DNA of 64,000 nt from [Muricauda] lutisoli (nom. illeg.) (GTDB lineage: Bacteria > Bacteroidota > Bacteroidia > Flavobacteriales > Flavobacteriaceae). Below, one piece after another: positions 37,942 to 47,010 of the stretch. The notes beneath the pieces were generated by a model. That model worked only from the letters and a program-made list of their open reading frames with translations. It made no database searches and was not told where the DNA came from. Positions within the stretch are counted from its first letter, which is position 1, and every line of letters starts with the position of its first letter. Location: contig NZ_JAFLND010000004.1 of NCBI RefSeq assembly GCF_017313105.1, positions 94,474 through 158,473 of the forward strand. Reading direction: 5' to 3'. A program made the translations under genes and the position numbers.

Positions 37942-38886
37942 TTATTGCTGCAAACGATACATCAGTTTGACATACCGTTCAATCTCAGTTTCAAAATCTT
38001 GATAAAGTGCTTTGTATTTTGGCGCCAGATCAGCCTTGACAAGCAATAATGTTTTATTGGATTTCATACCATTTTTATGGTCCGTAGAAATCCGTTCCCA
38101 AACAGTCGATAATAATTCCGCATCCCTTATTATTGCCTTTACACTCGTTGCTTTACCGTGTCCCGCTAAGACTATACTTGGGCTTAGCTTTGCAATTTTA
38201 TGAAGGGTATCAATCAAGTTTGGAACATTGCCGTGATCGGTAATCATGGGCATCCAATCGGAACTCACTACATCTCCCCCGAATATAATTTTTTGTTCAG
38301 GCAACCAGATTAAAATATCCCCGGGTGAATGCGCCCCATTACTGAAAATAAATTCAACATCCACCCCTCCGAAATTACGTTTTTGTCCTTGATTTAATAA
38401 TAGGTCGGGATACTTGAGTTGCGTGGTCCCGATTGTGCCATTGGTTACCTTGGCATAAAACTCAACATCGTCTTGACCATATTTTCTCATGGTTGCAACA
38501 GCTTGTTCACTTGCAATGATTTCCACTACCGTATCGGCAAATGCCGCATTGCCCAACCAATGATCTGCATGACTGTGCGAATTGATCACCCAGCGGACAG
38601 GAAGGTCGGTAACCGTTTTAATGGCTTTTTTAATATGGTTGCCTATTGTTTCCGATGAACCGGTATCAAAAAGGAGCACGCCCGTTCGGGTGACAACAAA
38701 ATGGACATTCGAATTCCAGCCCTTATTTTCGGGGGTGGGCAATCCTATAGACGGTGAAACGATGCTATACACGTTTTTGGCGATGGCGGTAACCACAAAA
38801 CCGGATTGAATGTCCCTTGCCATGGAGTTTTGGATAATCAGCAGAAATATGCTGATAATGAAAAGGAGTTTTTTCATTTGCTTCAT
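37942..38886 (-). CDS. Secreted metallo-beta-lactamase-fold hydrolase
   Basis: A 314-residue protein from ATG 38886 with signal peptide (MKKLLFIISIFLLIIQNSMA, after two extra codons). The zinc motif HSHADHW is at about residue 100, a further metal His in GAHSPGDI and the last in GHGKATS. It resembles quinoprotein-type relatives of class B lactamases. Substrate unknown; resistance cannot be concluded. First gene of the minus-strand run that ends with the esterase. Confidence 0.85.
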   Translation of the reverse strand: MKQMKKLLFIISIFLLIIQNSMARDIQSGFVVTAIAKNVYSIVSPSIGLPTPENKGWNSNVHFVVTRTGVLLFDTGSSETIGNHIKKAIKTVTDLPVRWVINSHSHADHWLGNAAFADTVVEIIASEQAVATMRKYGQDDVEFYAKVTNGTIGTTQLKYPDLLLNQGQKRNFGGVDVEFIFSNGAHSPGDILIWLPEQKIIFGGDVVSSDWMPMITDHGNVPNLIDTLHKIAKLSPSIVLAGHGKATSVKAIIRDAELLSTVWERISTDHKNGMKSNKTLLLVKADLAPKYKALYQDFETEIERYVKLMYRLQQ

Positions 38887-39239
38887 GATCTTTTCATTTT
38901 TTGGTGTTTGCAATGGAGACTGTACAAAGCGAAAAAATGTTACAATGGAATCTTATAAAGATGATTATCGGGCCCATTTTTGGATCATAAGGGATTGGTA
39001 TCTAATAACTCGACTTAAATCACCTATTTTTTGTTTATATATAATTCATTTGGTATTAGAAAGTTATATAAGTAATACCCTGGTAACTTAAACAGGATCT
39101 ACAAGTCCAATATAGTTCTATATTATTTTAGATGCCATTATAAGATTAAATAGGTGGCTTAATATTAATTGAAATCATTTGAAAAATAATTGTCTACTTT
39201 TAATTTCAGAAGGATTAAAAATCGCACAGGGATGTCCTA

Positions 39240-39314
39240 TAGGGTGTCCTTTTTTTAATCAACACCTCCAGACTTCCCGTCAATAGTAGGATTCAGTGTT
39301 TAGGTTCTAATCGG
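39240..39314 (+). repeat. Right copy of the 75-bp imperfect direct repeat
   Basis: Same orientation as 26338-26412, 65 of 75 positions identical by hand count. It sits in the 38887-39382 gap, which otherwise shows only AT-rich sequence without a gene. It marks the border between the accessory block and the regulon cluster that starts with the FMN-binding gene. Confidence 0.75.
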
Positions 39315-39382
39315 GTCATACTTTGTTATTGAATATGAAAGTATTATCTTATTCTTAACTACCTACAAGGGCCAACATCTTT

Positions 39383-40051
39383 TCACTCAAAAAACACCTT
39401 ATATTTTTTAAGGTTATCGTTTATCATTTCCACAGTTAGCCTTGAGGTAATGGTGGCCCCTGAAATTCCATCGACAAGCTTGCTTCCCGGTATTATAATC
39501 TTACCATTTTGTTTTAATCCATAGGTATTCGTCGAAAAATTTACCTTGGTACCCTCGAATTGACTTTCAAAGGTTGATAATGTAATAGCCGCGCCATATC
39601 CTTCCGATTCTGCCACATGGTCAAACTCAACTTTCTTGATTTCCAAACTGCTTTTATCTATCAGAAAAGCACCCCGAATGTTGCCTCCAAACCCCTGGTT
39701 GGACATAATGACCAGAACTTCTTTTCCTGTTTTAGTTCCAAAAATGGGGTAAACATCACTTTTTCCTGTTTTAGAAATTTTTTTAAATAGATTGATCGCA
39801 TTGGAAACATCTACATTTGCAACGTTTTCATTTTCATCAATGGTCCAGCAATGAAACTGACTCTCAATATCGACCGAATCTGAAAGTGAAATTCCTAAGT
39901 ATTGTGATATACTTTCCATTTCTTGAGATTGTTTGCGTGGTTTTTCAACTTCTATGGAAATTGGGCCAGGAGTACTCTTTTTATCCTGTTGCTTACAGTT
40001 CCACATGCCAAGTAGAACTAGCGGAATTAAATATGTTGCTTTCATCTTCAT
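39383..40051 (-). CDS. Orphan NqrC/RnfG-like FMN-binding lipoprotein
   Basis: A 222-residue protein with lipobox GMWNC. The covalent-flavin signature SGATITS is near residue 198 (S-G-A-T-x-T/S, where FMN is attached to Thr by phosphodiester in NqrC and RnfG), and HVAESEGYGA stands where NqrC has its ETPGLG loop. It is a stand-alone electron carrier at the membrane; no other nqr or rnf gene is here. It has its own regulon promoter at 40107-40149. Confidence 0.82.
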   Translation of the reverse strand: MKMKATYLIPLVLLGMWNCKQQDKKSTPGPISIEVEKPRKQSQEMESISQYLGISLSDSVDIESQFHCWTIDENENVANVDVSNAINLFKKISKTGKSDVYPIFGTKTGKEVLVIMSNQGFGGNIRGAFLIDKSSLEIKKVEFDHVAESEGYGAAITLSTFESQFEGTKVNFSTNTYGLKQNGKIIIPGSKLVDGISGATITSRLTVEMINDNLKKYKVFFE

Positions 40052-40106
40052 ACGGTTTTGCTCATTATTTTTATGGTTTTACCAAGCCTTTGCCCTTTTG
40101 CATGCT

Positions 40107-40149
40107 CAAATTTGGAAATATTGATGCACAAAAGGAATGATTACCATCA
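40107..40149 (-). promoter_or_regulatory. Regulon promoter 1 (FMN-binding lipoprotein)
   Basis: On the minus strand, palindrome TGA-N6-TCA at 40149-40138, then 23 bp, then -7 element CAAATTTG (40114-40107). Predicted leader about 50 nt to the ATG at 40051. Confidence 0.65.
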
Positions 40150-40241
40150 TATTGGGATATAGGTTTGATAATAGCAAGGCTTTTCTGCTTATAGCCTCAT
40201 TGAATATTGATTGCGAAGCGCTGCACATTTGGTCATCGAGA

Positions 40242-40284
40242 TGATTTTGGTCATACTGAGCCTGTCGGGAAGGATTTAACTTTG
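40242..40284 (+). promoter_or_regulatory. Regulon promoter 2 (AarF/UbiB kinase)
   Basis: TGATTTTGGTCA at 40242-40253, 23 bp spacer, and -7 TAACTTTG at 40277-40284, a perfect TAnnTTTG. Leader about 100 nt to ATG 40392. Confidence 0.7.
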
Positions 40285-40391
40285 AAATGAACAAAGGGGA
40301 AGGAGACATCGCATAAAGCGAGGTGACTTGTTAGGTCTGTCTTATCCTTCATAATGGCAAGGGATGGAACCCAAAGGCAAAAAGCAGTACG

Positions 40392-42041
40392 ATGAATAGG
40401 AATGCTACAAAACTAAACCGGTTTTTGAAGGTAACCTCGGTTTTTACCAAATATGGCTTTGAAAATATATTGGCAAGTCAAAGCATTAAAAAATGGATTC
40501 CAAAAAAGCTTCTTAAAAAGAATGAAAAAATAGAGAGACATCTTTCGTATTCGGTGTATGAGCGGATCAGAATGGCATTGGAAGAGTTGGGGCCCTCTTA
40601 TGTGAAATTGGGACAGTTGTTCAGTGATAGGGAAGATTTATTGCCAAAAGAACTCACCATTGAACTTAAAAAACTACAGAGCAATGTAGGGCCACAAGCA
40701 CTTGATGTAAGAAAGAAAATAGAGGAGGAACTTGGCATAATACAGGAAGAACATTTTTCCTGTATCGAAGAACATCCTTTTGCATCGGCGTCCATCGCGC
40801 AGGTATTTAAGGCGGAGCTGATAGATGGGACCAAAGTTGCCGTAAAAATCAAAAGGGAGCAAATTGCCCAAATTATTGAAGCAGACCTTTTGATCATGAA
40901 AGATGTGGCCAAGATTTTGGAGGATCAAAATGAAGAGATTAAGAAATTCAACCCAGTTCAAATGGTGTCGATTTTTGAAAGATCGATTCATCTTGAACTA
41001 TCCTTTATGCACGAACGCGAGAATATTGATCGTTTTTCCAGAAATTTTGCAGAAGACCCAAGGATTTATTGCCATAAAGTTTTCAACGGGCTTTCCAACA
41101 ACAATATACTCTGTATGGAGTTCGTCGATGGCATAAGTGTTACGGATATTGAGGGTCTTGCACAATTAGGAGTAAATCCGAAGACCGTGGCTCAAATCGG
41201 ATTTGATCTTTACATGAAACAGGTGCTGGAGCATGGTTATTTTCATGCAGACCCACATCCAGGCAATATCTTGGTAACAAATGAGGGAAAGCTTGCTTTT
41301 ATAGACTTTGGAAATATGGGCGCTCTAATGCCTTCGGATAAGGAACATTTGGAAGATTTTGTTTGTTATCTGGTCCAGCGGAATGCCAAAGGAATCATTA
41401 CCACACTCAAGAAAATGACCTTGCATAGGTCTATCGGTAACGAAAGGGAACTTCAACGTGATATTTATCGGATTTTTGAAATAATCGATCAAGATTCCAT
41501 TGGTAAAATTAACATTTCAAGTATCATAGGTGAGTTAAAATCAATTTTTCGAAAGAATGTCCTTGTATTCCCGGAGTATGTATATCTGTTAATGAAAGGA
41601 CTGGTCCAGATTGATGGAATCGGAAGAAAATTGGATTCCGATTTAAATTTTTATGGTACTCTGGAGCCTTATGCGAAAAAAATCATCAAGAAAAGAATGT
41701 CACCATTACATAGAATTCGGGAGGGTTTTAAAAATATTGGCGAACTATCGGAAACCTTGACGGATATTCCTGGTGAGGTTTTGGGTCTACTTCAGCAAGT
41801 CAAAGATGGGAACCTTAAGGTTTCACATCAAATAAAGGGGTTGCCAGAAATAAAAAAAGCCATGGATCGCTTGGTATTGGCCCTAATCATTTCTGCATTA
41901 TCCATAGGTTCTGCTATTTTGGTACTTGCCAATATGCCGCCAAAGATTTTCGGGGTTCCCTTGCTGGGGCTCATCGGCTTTACGGCATCATTTTTAATTG
42001 GGCTATGGATTGTGCTGTCCATGTTGAAAAGGAAAAATTAA
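40392..42041 (+). CDS. ABC1/AarF/UbiB atypical protein kinase-like protein
   Basis: A 549-residue member of the UbiB family, ATPases or kinases linked to isoprenoid quinone synthesis and stress. The KxGQ motif is in YVKLGQLFSDREDLLP (about residue 75), the modified Ala-rich loop in FASASIAQVFKAEL, the Lys in VAVKIKRE, and the catalytic and metal motifs in FHADPHPGNILV and AFIDFGNMG. Two C-terminal membrane helices (about 490-545) anchor it. Its promoter carries the regulon site, unlike what is expected of a housekeeping ubiquinone or menaquinone gene. Confidence 0.9.
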   Translation: MNRNATKLNRFLKVTSVFTKYGFENILASQSIKKWIPKKLLKKNEKIERHLSYSVYERIRMALEELGPSYVKLGQLFSDREDLLPKELTIELKKLQSNVGPQALDVRKKIEEELGIIQEEHFSCIEEHPFASASIAQVFKAELIDGTKVAVKIKREQIAQIIEADLLIMKDVAKILEDQNEEIKKFNPVQMVSIFERSIHLELSFMHERENIDRFSRNFAEDPRIYCHKVFNGLSNNNILCMEFVDGISVTDIEGLAQLGVNPKTVAQIGFDLYMKQVLEHGYFHADPHPGNILVTNEGKLAFIDFGNMGALMPSDKEHLEDFVCYLVQRNAKGIITTLKKMTLHRSIGNERELQRDIYRIFEIIDQDSIGKINISSIIGELKSIFRKNVLVFPEYVYLLMKGLVQIDGIGRKLDSDLNFYGTLEPYAKKIIKKRMSPLHRIREGFKNIGELSETLTDIPGEVLGLLQQVKDGNLKVSHQIKGLPEIKKAMDRLVLALIISALSIGSAILVLANMPPKIFGVPLLGLIGFTASFLIGLWIVLSMLKRKN

Positions 42042-42092
42042 AAATACTTTCTACAGTTGGCCGCGGCCCATTTTGCAAATAGCTTACTTGAA

Positions 42093-42857
42093 TCATACAT
42101 CGATTTCCATAAGTATTGGACAATGGTCGGAGCCAATGATCTCGGATAATATGTTGATAGCTGTTATCTTGGGCAACAATTTAGAGCTGACCAAAAAATA
42201 ATCTATGCGCCAACCGATATTTCGTTCCCGTGCCTTAAAGCGATAACTCCAGTAAGTATAAGCCACTTTATCTGGGTGACGCTGACGAAAAACATCCACA
42301 AATCCCGCATCAAGAAAATTGTCCATACCATCGATTTCGATTTGCGTGTAACCTGCCGTTTTGTTGTAATTGGCCTTGTCGTTCTTCAAGTCCATGGCCT
42401 GGTGCGCTACATTGAAATCACCACATATGATCACGGGCTTGGTAGCTTCCAAATCTTTTAGATACTTTAGAAAATCCGTATCCCAGGTCTTACGATAGTC
42501 CAACCGGTCCAGTTTTTGTCCTGAATTTGGGACATAGACATTGACAAGGTAGCATTGATCGTATTCGGCACATTGTATCCTTCCTTCGGAATCGTGCTTA
42601 GGATTTCCCATATCATTATTGAAGGTCAAGGGATTTTTTTTACTCAGAATCGCGGTACCTGAATATCCCTTTTTAAGGGCCGAGTTGGAGTACAGTGTAT
42701 AACCAGTTAAAACGGACAGTTCCTTTTCCGTTTCATGATCTTGCGCCTTGGTCTCTTGAATACAGATGATATCCGGGTCCAGTTGCTCGATATTCTTTAT
42801 GAAATCTTTTTTCATAATGGCCCTAATCCCGTTTACGTTCCAGGAAAGAATCTTCAT
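42093..42857 (-). CDS. xth: Exodeoxyribonuclease III (AP endonuclease)
   Basis: A 254-residue exonuclease III for abasic-site repair. Motifs: MKILSWNVNGIRA, CIQETKAQ, VYVPNSGQKLDRLDYR, CGDFNVAHQAMDL, WSYRFKARERNIGWRIDYFL and the closing SDHCPI. Length is typical. No regulon site is found upstream, so it looks like an ordinary core gene inside the cluster. Convergent with the aarF-like gene. Confidence 0.95.
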   Translation of the reverse strand: MKILSWNVNGIRAIMKKDFIKNIEQLDPDIICIQETKAQDHETEKELSVLTGYTLYSNSALKKGYSGTAILSKKNPLTFNNDMGNPKHDSEGRIQCAEYDQCYLVNVYVPNSGQKLDRLDYRKTWDTDFLKYLKDLEATKPVIICGDFNVAHQAMDLKNDKANYNKTAGYTQIEIDGMDNFLDAGFVDVFRQRHPDKVAYTYWSYRFKARERNIGWRIDYFLVSSKLLPKITAINILSEIIGSDHCPILMEIDV

Positions 42858-43049
42858 ATCCGTTTATTTTAACCTAAATATAGCGGATTGAAAGCATCTT
42901 GTAAAAACCTGCGGGACAAACTTAAAGGGGAGACCAAAGCAAATCGTTTTCAATGAAGTATGGCTGGCAAGAAAATATGCCATATTACCACCCTGACACC
43001 TTTTACATCAAAAAATATTTAAGCTATTATCGTTTTATTTGATGGAGGT

Positions 43050-43092
43050 TGACCGGTATCATTTTCAATTCACAGTAGCGACCATAACTTGC
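43050..43092 (+). promoter_or_regulatory. Regulon promoter 3 (43114 lipoprotein)
   Basis: TGACCGGTATCA at 43050-43061, 23 bp, TAACTTGC at 43085-43092. The site lies inside the longest possible ORF (from 43039) and so supports the start at ATG 43114. Confidence 0.72.
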
Positions 43093-43113
43093 ATTGAGAT
43101 AAAAATAGATGTT

Positions 43114-43743
43114 ATGAGAAAAATAGTTGCATGGTGCTTGGTCTTGTTGCTGGCCTCATGTTCAAGCACTCGATTTGTTGATAGCTGGAAGAATAACGAA
43201 GTTACTGTATTCAGCCCCAAAAAGCTGTTGGTCATTGGTATTACCGATAACTTGACGGCCAGGAAAATCTTTGAGGAAGAGTTGCGATTGGCATTTATCA
43301 GGAAAGGCATAAATGCATTTGAGAGTACCGAAATCATTGATGAATCATTTTCGGATACCAAAAGGTCGGAGGAAGAGATACAGGATATGACGGATGAAAT
43401 AATAGAGCAAGGTTTTGATGCGGTGGCCATAACGGCCATTAAAGGAGTGGACGATAAAGTGGATTATCGTTCCGATTATTATGATATAAGATATAGTTGG
43501 TACCGTTTTGGCCGGTATTGGTACTTATATCAGGATGTGTACCATACTCCGGGATATTATTCCCAATATAAGGTCTATCATGTAGAAACCGCAGTATATG
43601 ACCTGCTTGGGGAGGAAAATCATGCTTTGGTCTGGGTAGGGTCTTTTGATATTATGGACCCAACAAGTATAACGATTACCGTGGATGATTATGTGGAACG
43701 CATAATAAAGCAGATGGAACGGGATGGCCTGCTGTTAAAGTAA
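43114..43743 (+). CDS. Hypothetical lipoprotein (DUF4136-like)
   Basis: 209 residues from ATG 43114 with lipobox LLASC (MRKIVAWCLVLLLASC). The opening STRFVDSWKN and the body (LLVIGITDNLTARKIFEEEL, AVAITAIKGVDDKV, a Tyr-rich RYSWYRFGRYWYLYQDVY, and ALVWVGSFDIMDPTSI) resemble outer-membrane lipoproteins of the DUF4136 type. Function unknown. Leader of about 17 nt from the predicted start point of promoter 3. Confidence 0.7.
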   Translation: MRKIVAWCLVLLLASCSSTRFVDSWKNNEVTVFSPKKLLVIGITDNLTARKIFEEELRLAFIRKGINAFESTEIIDESFSDTKRSEEEIQDMTDEIIEQGFDAVAITAIKGVDDKVDYRSDYYDIRYSWYRFGRYWYLYQDVYHTPGYYSQYKVYHVETAVYDLLGEENHALVWVGSFDIMDPTSITITVDDYVERIIKQMERDGLLLK

Positions 43744-43772
43744 TGGAGGCTGTTCACTCCCGTTAAGGGCAA

Positions 43773-43815
43773 TGATTTAGATCATTTGAAGTAATAAGTA
43801 CATTACGGATATTTA
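43773..43815 (+). promoter_or_regulatory. Regulon promoter 4 (sigma-like operon)
   Basis: TGATTTAGATCA at 43773-43784, 23 bp, GATATTTA at 43808-43815 (G for the first T). Leader about 24 nt to ATG 43844. Confidence 0.65.
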
Positions 43816-43843
43816 GGTATTGATAATCAATATCTCATGTACC

Positions 43844-44620
43844 ATGGAAAAGATTAAAATAGATAGTGGGCAGGAGCTTCCCTTTCAGGAAAGGGTAGCA
43901 GAAGCTTTTTCGGAATTGAGACAACTGAAACAGCAAGATGACACGCATGCCTTTGGCAACCATCTTATTGCCATTTTGCCCGAAGTGAGAAGCTATATGA
44001 CAAAAAGATTCAATACCGCCTTGGGAAAAGGAATGCTCCCCAAAGGAAAATACAAGATTGATGATTTTATCGATCAGCTCTTTTTGGAAGCGTTTGAGCA
44101 TTTTGATGAGGTGACCAATAAATGGGACCTAAATCCATGGCTTTTTAAAAAGGCGGATATGCTTTTGGATGAAGTGATCGAGGAAGAGGAGTTCGACGAG
44201 GTTTTCTTTGAGAACATTGATACGTATTCACAGTTGGAATGGAAATCAATGGAGGAAAAGTTCAGTACGGATGGTGATGGTGACTATGTGATGTTGGAAG
44301 AATTGGATGATATCTCCTACCATGGTCGTGATTATTTGCTCAAGAATATTTTTCTTGACGAGGACAAAAAGGACCTCATGGCAAAACTTGATCGACAACA
44401 GGAAAGGGACACCATTGCCAAACATATTGACTTGGTACTTTACCATATGTCGGAACAGATGCAGTCCATTTACCAACTTTATGCGGAACAAAGGTTTGGT
44501 GTTCGTGAAATCGCCAGAATCAAGAATATTGCAGTAGAGGAGGTACAACAGCTTTTAAACAAGGCCAAGGAGCATTTGGAAAGCAGCTTATATTACAGGT
44601 TTTTAACGGATAATGTTTAA
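43844..44620 (+). CDS. Divergent sigma-70-like protein
   Basis: 258 residues from ATG 43844; an upstream TTG at 43820 is less likely. Residues about 50-110 (MTKRFNTALGKGMLPKGKYK, DDFIDQLFLEAFEHFDEV, NPWLFKKADMLLDEVIEEEE) have the layout of sigma region 2, and residues about 200-250 (MSEQMQSIYQLYAEQRFGVR, EIARIKNIAVEEVQQLLNKA) that of the region 4 helix-turn-helix. An acidic insert of about 80 residues separates them. It may be a true alternative sigma factor or a sigma-derived regulator. Gene 44626 follows after 5 bp. Confidence 0.65.
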   Translation: MEKIKIDSGQELPFQERVAEAFSELRQLKQQDDTHAFGNHLIAILPEVRSYMTKRFNTALGKGMLPKGKYKIDDFIDQLFLEAFEHFDEVTNKWDLNPWLFKKADMLLDEVIEEEEFDEVFFENIDTYSQLEWKSMEEKFSTDGDGDYVMLEELDDISYHGRDYLLKNIFLDEDKKDLMAKLDRQQERDTIAKHIDLVLYHMSEQMQSIYQLYAEQRFGVREIARIKNIAVEEVQQLLNKAKEHLESSLYYRFLTDNV

Positions 44621-44625
44621 ATAAA

Positions 44626-45024
44626 ATGGAACGAAACCCCAATACGGAACTATTGCTGGAAGCCAGTTTGGACAGCCTACACCGGGAGAGTAGGGAATGG
44701 CTCGATACCGTTGCCTTTTGGAAGGACGAGACCCGTTTTTTCAGGGATTTGTTGGAAAATAAAAAGAAAAGCTTTGGGAACTTGTCCGAGTATGGAAAAA
44801 TCCTTGAGGATTTAAATCAGCTCCACGAAGGTTTATATGATTATTTGGTCGATGATATTTCAGAACATGAAATATTTTTGGGTAAGGTGTTGAAAACGGA
44901 AAAGGGCATTGCGGATGCCGAATATCGTGAGAAACATCAAAAACTGAAATCAAGAATAAATATTTTCGAACGTGATTTCAGGGCCTTCAAACGGATGGTG
45001 TTCGGTTATGTAAAAGCATTGTAA
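44626..45024 (+). CDS. Hypothetical helical protein, family A
   Basis: A 132-residue, almost entirely helical, charged protein without signal peptide. Two blocks, EWLDTVAFWKDETRFFRDLL (about 23-42) and KSRINIFERDFRAFKRMVF (about 110-128), recur in the protein encoded at 47941-48390, so the two are paralogues. Four-helix-bundle or coiled-coil structure is likely. Function unknown; co-transcribed with the sigma-like gene. Confidence 0.65.
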   Translation: MERNPNTELLLEASLDSLHRESREWLDTVAFWKDETRFFRDLLENKKKSFGNLSEYGKILEDLNQLHEGLYDYLVDDISEHEIFLGKVLKTEKGIADAEYREKHQKLKSRINIFERDFRAFKRMVFGYVKAL

Positions 45025-45250
45025 CAAGGTTGCTGTCGCAAAGAATTATTTGGTTCCAAGAAAAATCAAAAGCCCATTTCAAGTGGTTTTACGACTTTGT
45101 GAAAGTCAATATCAAGATCAGGGATGGTCAAAAACGTTCCATTGGATATAAAAAATGAACCAGACTTTGTATTTCGAAAGTTTCGATGGGCTGAATCATG
45201 GGCCATAGAATTGAAATGGCAGTTTTGAAAATGTATAAAACAATGACCTA

Positions 45251-46126
45251 GTGAAAACGATAGTGTATGCCACCGACTATTCCCCTGCATCCATTGCAGC
45301 TCTTTTGTATGCCGACGGAATTACAAAAGTATTGGGAGTTCGTATGGTTTTGACACATGTGTACCAGTTATCCGCTATTTTGGGGTCTACTGCGGAAAAA
45401 GCTTTTCCGGAACTTTCAACGGCATCCAAAAACCAAGAGCGTAAAAAATTGAAAAACTTCTATGAAAAATATGTCGGCAAGGTCGAGGACGGTTCATTGG
45501 TTCGGTTTGAGCCCGTTGAGCATACATCAGTGGTTAAAGGAATTGTCACCAAGGCAATGGATTGGCACGCTTTTGCCATTTTCATGGGAATGAAAATGGA
45601 AAATAAACTTCGGGAAGTCATTGTGGGGAGTACGATTAGATCACTTTTTGGAACGTCGCCCTGTCCTGTATGGGCCATTCCGAGCGATACGATATATGCA
45701 CCATTGGAAACCATTGTTTACGCTTCCGATTTTGAGGAAGAAGATATTTATGCCATCCGTAGTCTGGCAAAAATGGCCAGCCCTTTTAGGGCCGAGATAC
45801 GGATAGTCCATATTGCTACGGAACAAGAATTTACCGGGGCTACCCAAATGGACTGGTTTAGGGAGTTTTTAGGAAAAGAGCTATCCTACAAGCATATTAG
45901 ATTTGAATTACTTCTTTCCAACAACGTTCAAAATCGTCTGGTGAGCTACCTCAAAGAAGAGGATGTTGATCTTTTGGTCATGCTGGAACGTGAAGATAAA
46001 AGTTTTCTTAAAAAATGGTTGCGAACCGATATGGTCAACAAAATGGAATCCTATGGGAAGATACCTTTATTGGTATTTCGAGAGCAGAATCATCAAATAT
46101 TTTATTTTACGCCGTCGTATGAATAA
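45251..46126 (+). CDS. Tandem universal stress protein (UspA family)
   Basis: A 291-residue protein of two Usp domains (about 1-145 and 150-280), GTG start at 45251 giving MKTIVYATDYSPAS. In domain 1 the nucleotide loop reads GMKMENKLREVIVGST, where the second Gly of the G-2x-G-9x-G-S/T motif is Met; domain 2 is degenerate. No regulon site is found in the 226 bp upstream, so it is probably read through from promoter 4 with the sigma-like gene. Confidence 0.85.
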   Translation: MKTIVYATDYSPASIAALLYADGITKVLGVRMVLTHVYQLSAILGSTAEKAFPELSTASKNQERKKLKNFYEKYVGKVEDGSLVRFEPVEHTSVVKGIVTKAMDWHAFAIFMGMKMENKLREVIVGSTIRSLFGTSPCPVWAIPSDTIYAPLETIVYASDFEEEDIYAIRSLAKMASPFRAEIRIVHIATEQEFTGATQMDWFREFLGKELSYKHIRFELLLSNNVQNRLVSYLKEEDVDLLVMLEREDKSFLKKWLRTDMVNKMESYGKIPLLVFREQNHQIFYFTPSYE

Positions 46127-46254
46127 CTGTCCGGCATAAATACATACCTGTCCTCCTTTCTCCAAAAACCGGTTGACGGCGTACAAGATTCACGATGTTT
46201 TTTGGGGATACTGCCATTGTTCTTTACATGATTTATTTGATCCAAAACCCATAC

Positions 46255-46297
46255 TGATCTGGGTCATTGGATAGGGCTCGATGGTAACCTAACTTGC
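46255..46297 (+). promoter_or_regulatory. Regulon promoter 5 (WG-repeat protein)
   Basis: TGATCTGGGTCA at 46255-46266, 23 bp, TAACTTGC at 46290-46297. Leader about 22 nt to ATG 46324. The -7 octamer is identical to that of promoter 3. Confidence 0.75.
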
Positions 46298-46323
46298 TTG
46301 ATATCATCTAAAAGACATGAGCT

Positions 46324-47010
46324 ATGAAACGAATATATCTACTACTGCTGTGTGGGATTTTGTTTTCTTTTATGGGAACATCACAAACCATTGAAACCAT
46401 CAATACCCCCATCATCAAAGGATTGGACGAAGTGGCCCCCTTCAGCGAAGGTTTGGCGGCTGTGCGACAAGGAGAACTATGGGGCTTTATTGACAAGACC
46501 GGTGAATTGGTCATAGATTTTAGGGACGATGTGGTGTGGAACAAAAACCCAGATCCCGACCGAACCGATATCAAAGGAATACGATATCCGAGGTTCAAGA
46601 ATGGATTATGTCCCATCCAGCAAACCAAAGATGAAGGCATCGTATATTATGGTTTTATGGATTATCAAGGGCAGGTCGTGATAGAACCGGAATACTTGAA
46701 TGTTACCGAGTTCAATGATAACAGGGCCGTGGGAATCTATTGTCGAAAAACCTTCCGGGGCAAAAACAGTTTTCAACTGAATATTTATGAGTACACCTTT
46801 ACAGAGGCAATTTTGAATACCGAAGGGGAAATTGTGTGGCCGATAAAAACGAGGGATGGCATTTCAATGATAAAGAAAAGGTATGAGATGCCCGAATTGA
46901 CGGCCTCTTTGATTTCATCAGATCTTATCGCTATTAAAACCAAGGACAATGATTTTGAAATCAGCCTTATAAAAACCCTGGATCAAAATCATGAAAAGCT
47001 TGAGAGATAA
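46324..47010 (+). CDS. Secreted WG-repeat protein
   Basis: 228 residues with signal peptide MKRIYLLLLCGILFSFMGTSQ. KWGFIDKTGELVI-type WG repeats are visible: GELWGFIDKTGELVIDF (about 50-66) and YGFMDYQGQVVIEPEYL (about 105-121), preceded by VAPFSEGLAAVRQ. WG repeats form beta folds of unknown role. The last five codons overlap the start of the SDR remnant at 46991, so its C terminus may have been altered by the same rearrangement. Confidence 0.78.
   Translation: MKRIYLLLLCGILFSFMGTSQTIETINTPIIKGLDEVAPFSEGLAAVRQGELWGFIDKTGELVIDFRDDVVWNKNPDPDRTDIKGIRYPRFKNGLCPIQQTKDEGIVYYGFMDYQGQVVIEPEYLNVTEFNDNRAVGIYCRKTFRGKNSFQLNIYEYTFTEAILNTEGEIVWPIKTRDGISMIKKRYEMPELTASLISSDLIAIKTKDNDFEISLIKTLDQNHEKLER

Noticed and set aside
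38810..39091. A 93-codon plus-strand frame upstream of the metallo-hydrolase
   Set aside because: It covers the signal peptide of the minus-strand gene and AT-rich intergenic DNA; composition is not protein-like.
42858..43049. Regulon control of the exonuclease III gene
   Set aside because: Nothing on the minus strand fits the composite; the nearby site at 43050 points to the plus-strand lipoprotein with a perfect -7 at the right spacing.
45025..45250. A regulon promoter for the Usp gene at 45251
   Set aside because: No TGA-N6-TCA with the required spacing is present; nearest partial matches (TGAACCAGACTT at 45156) lack the second half-site and a -7 element.
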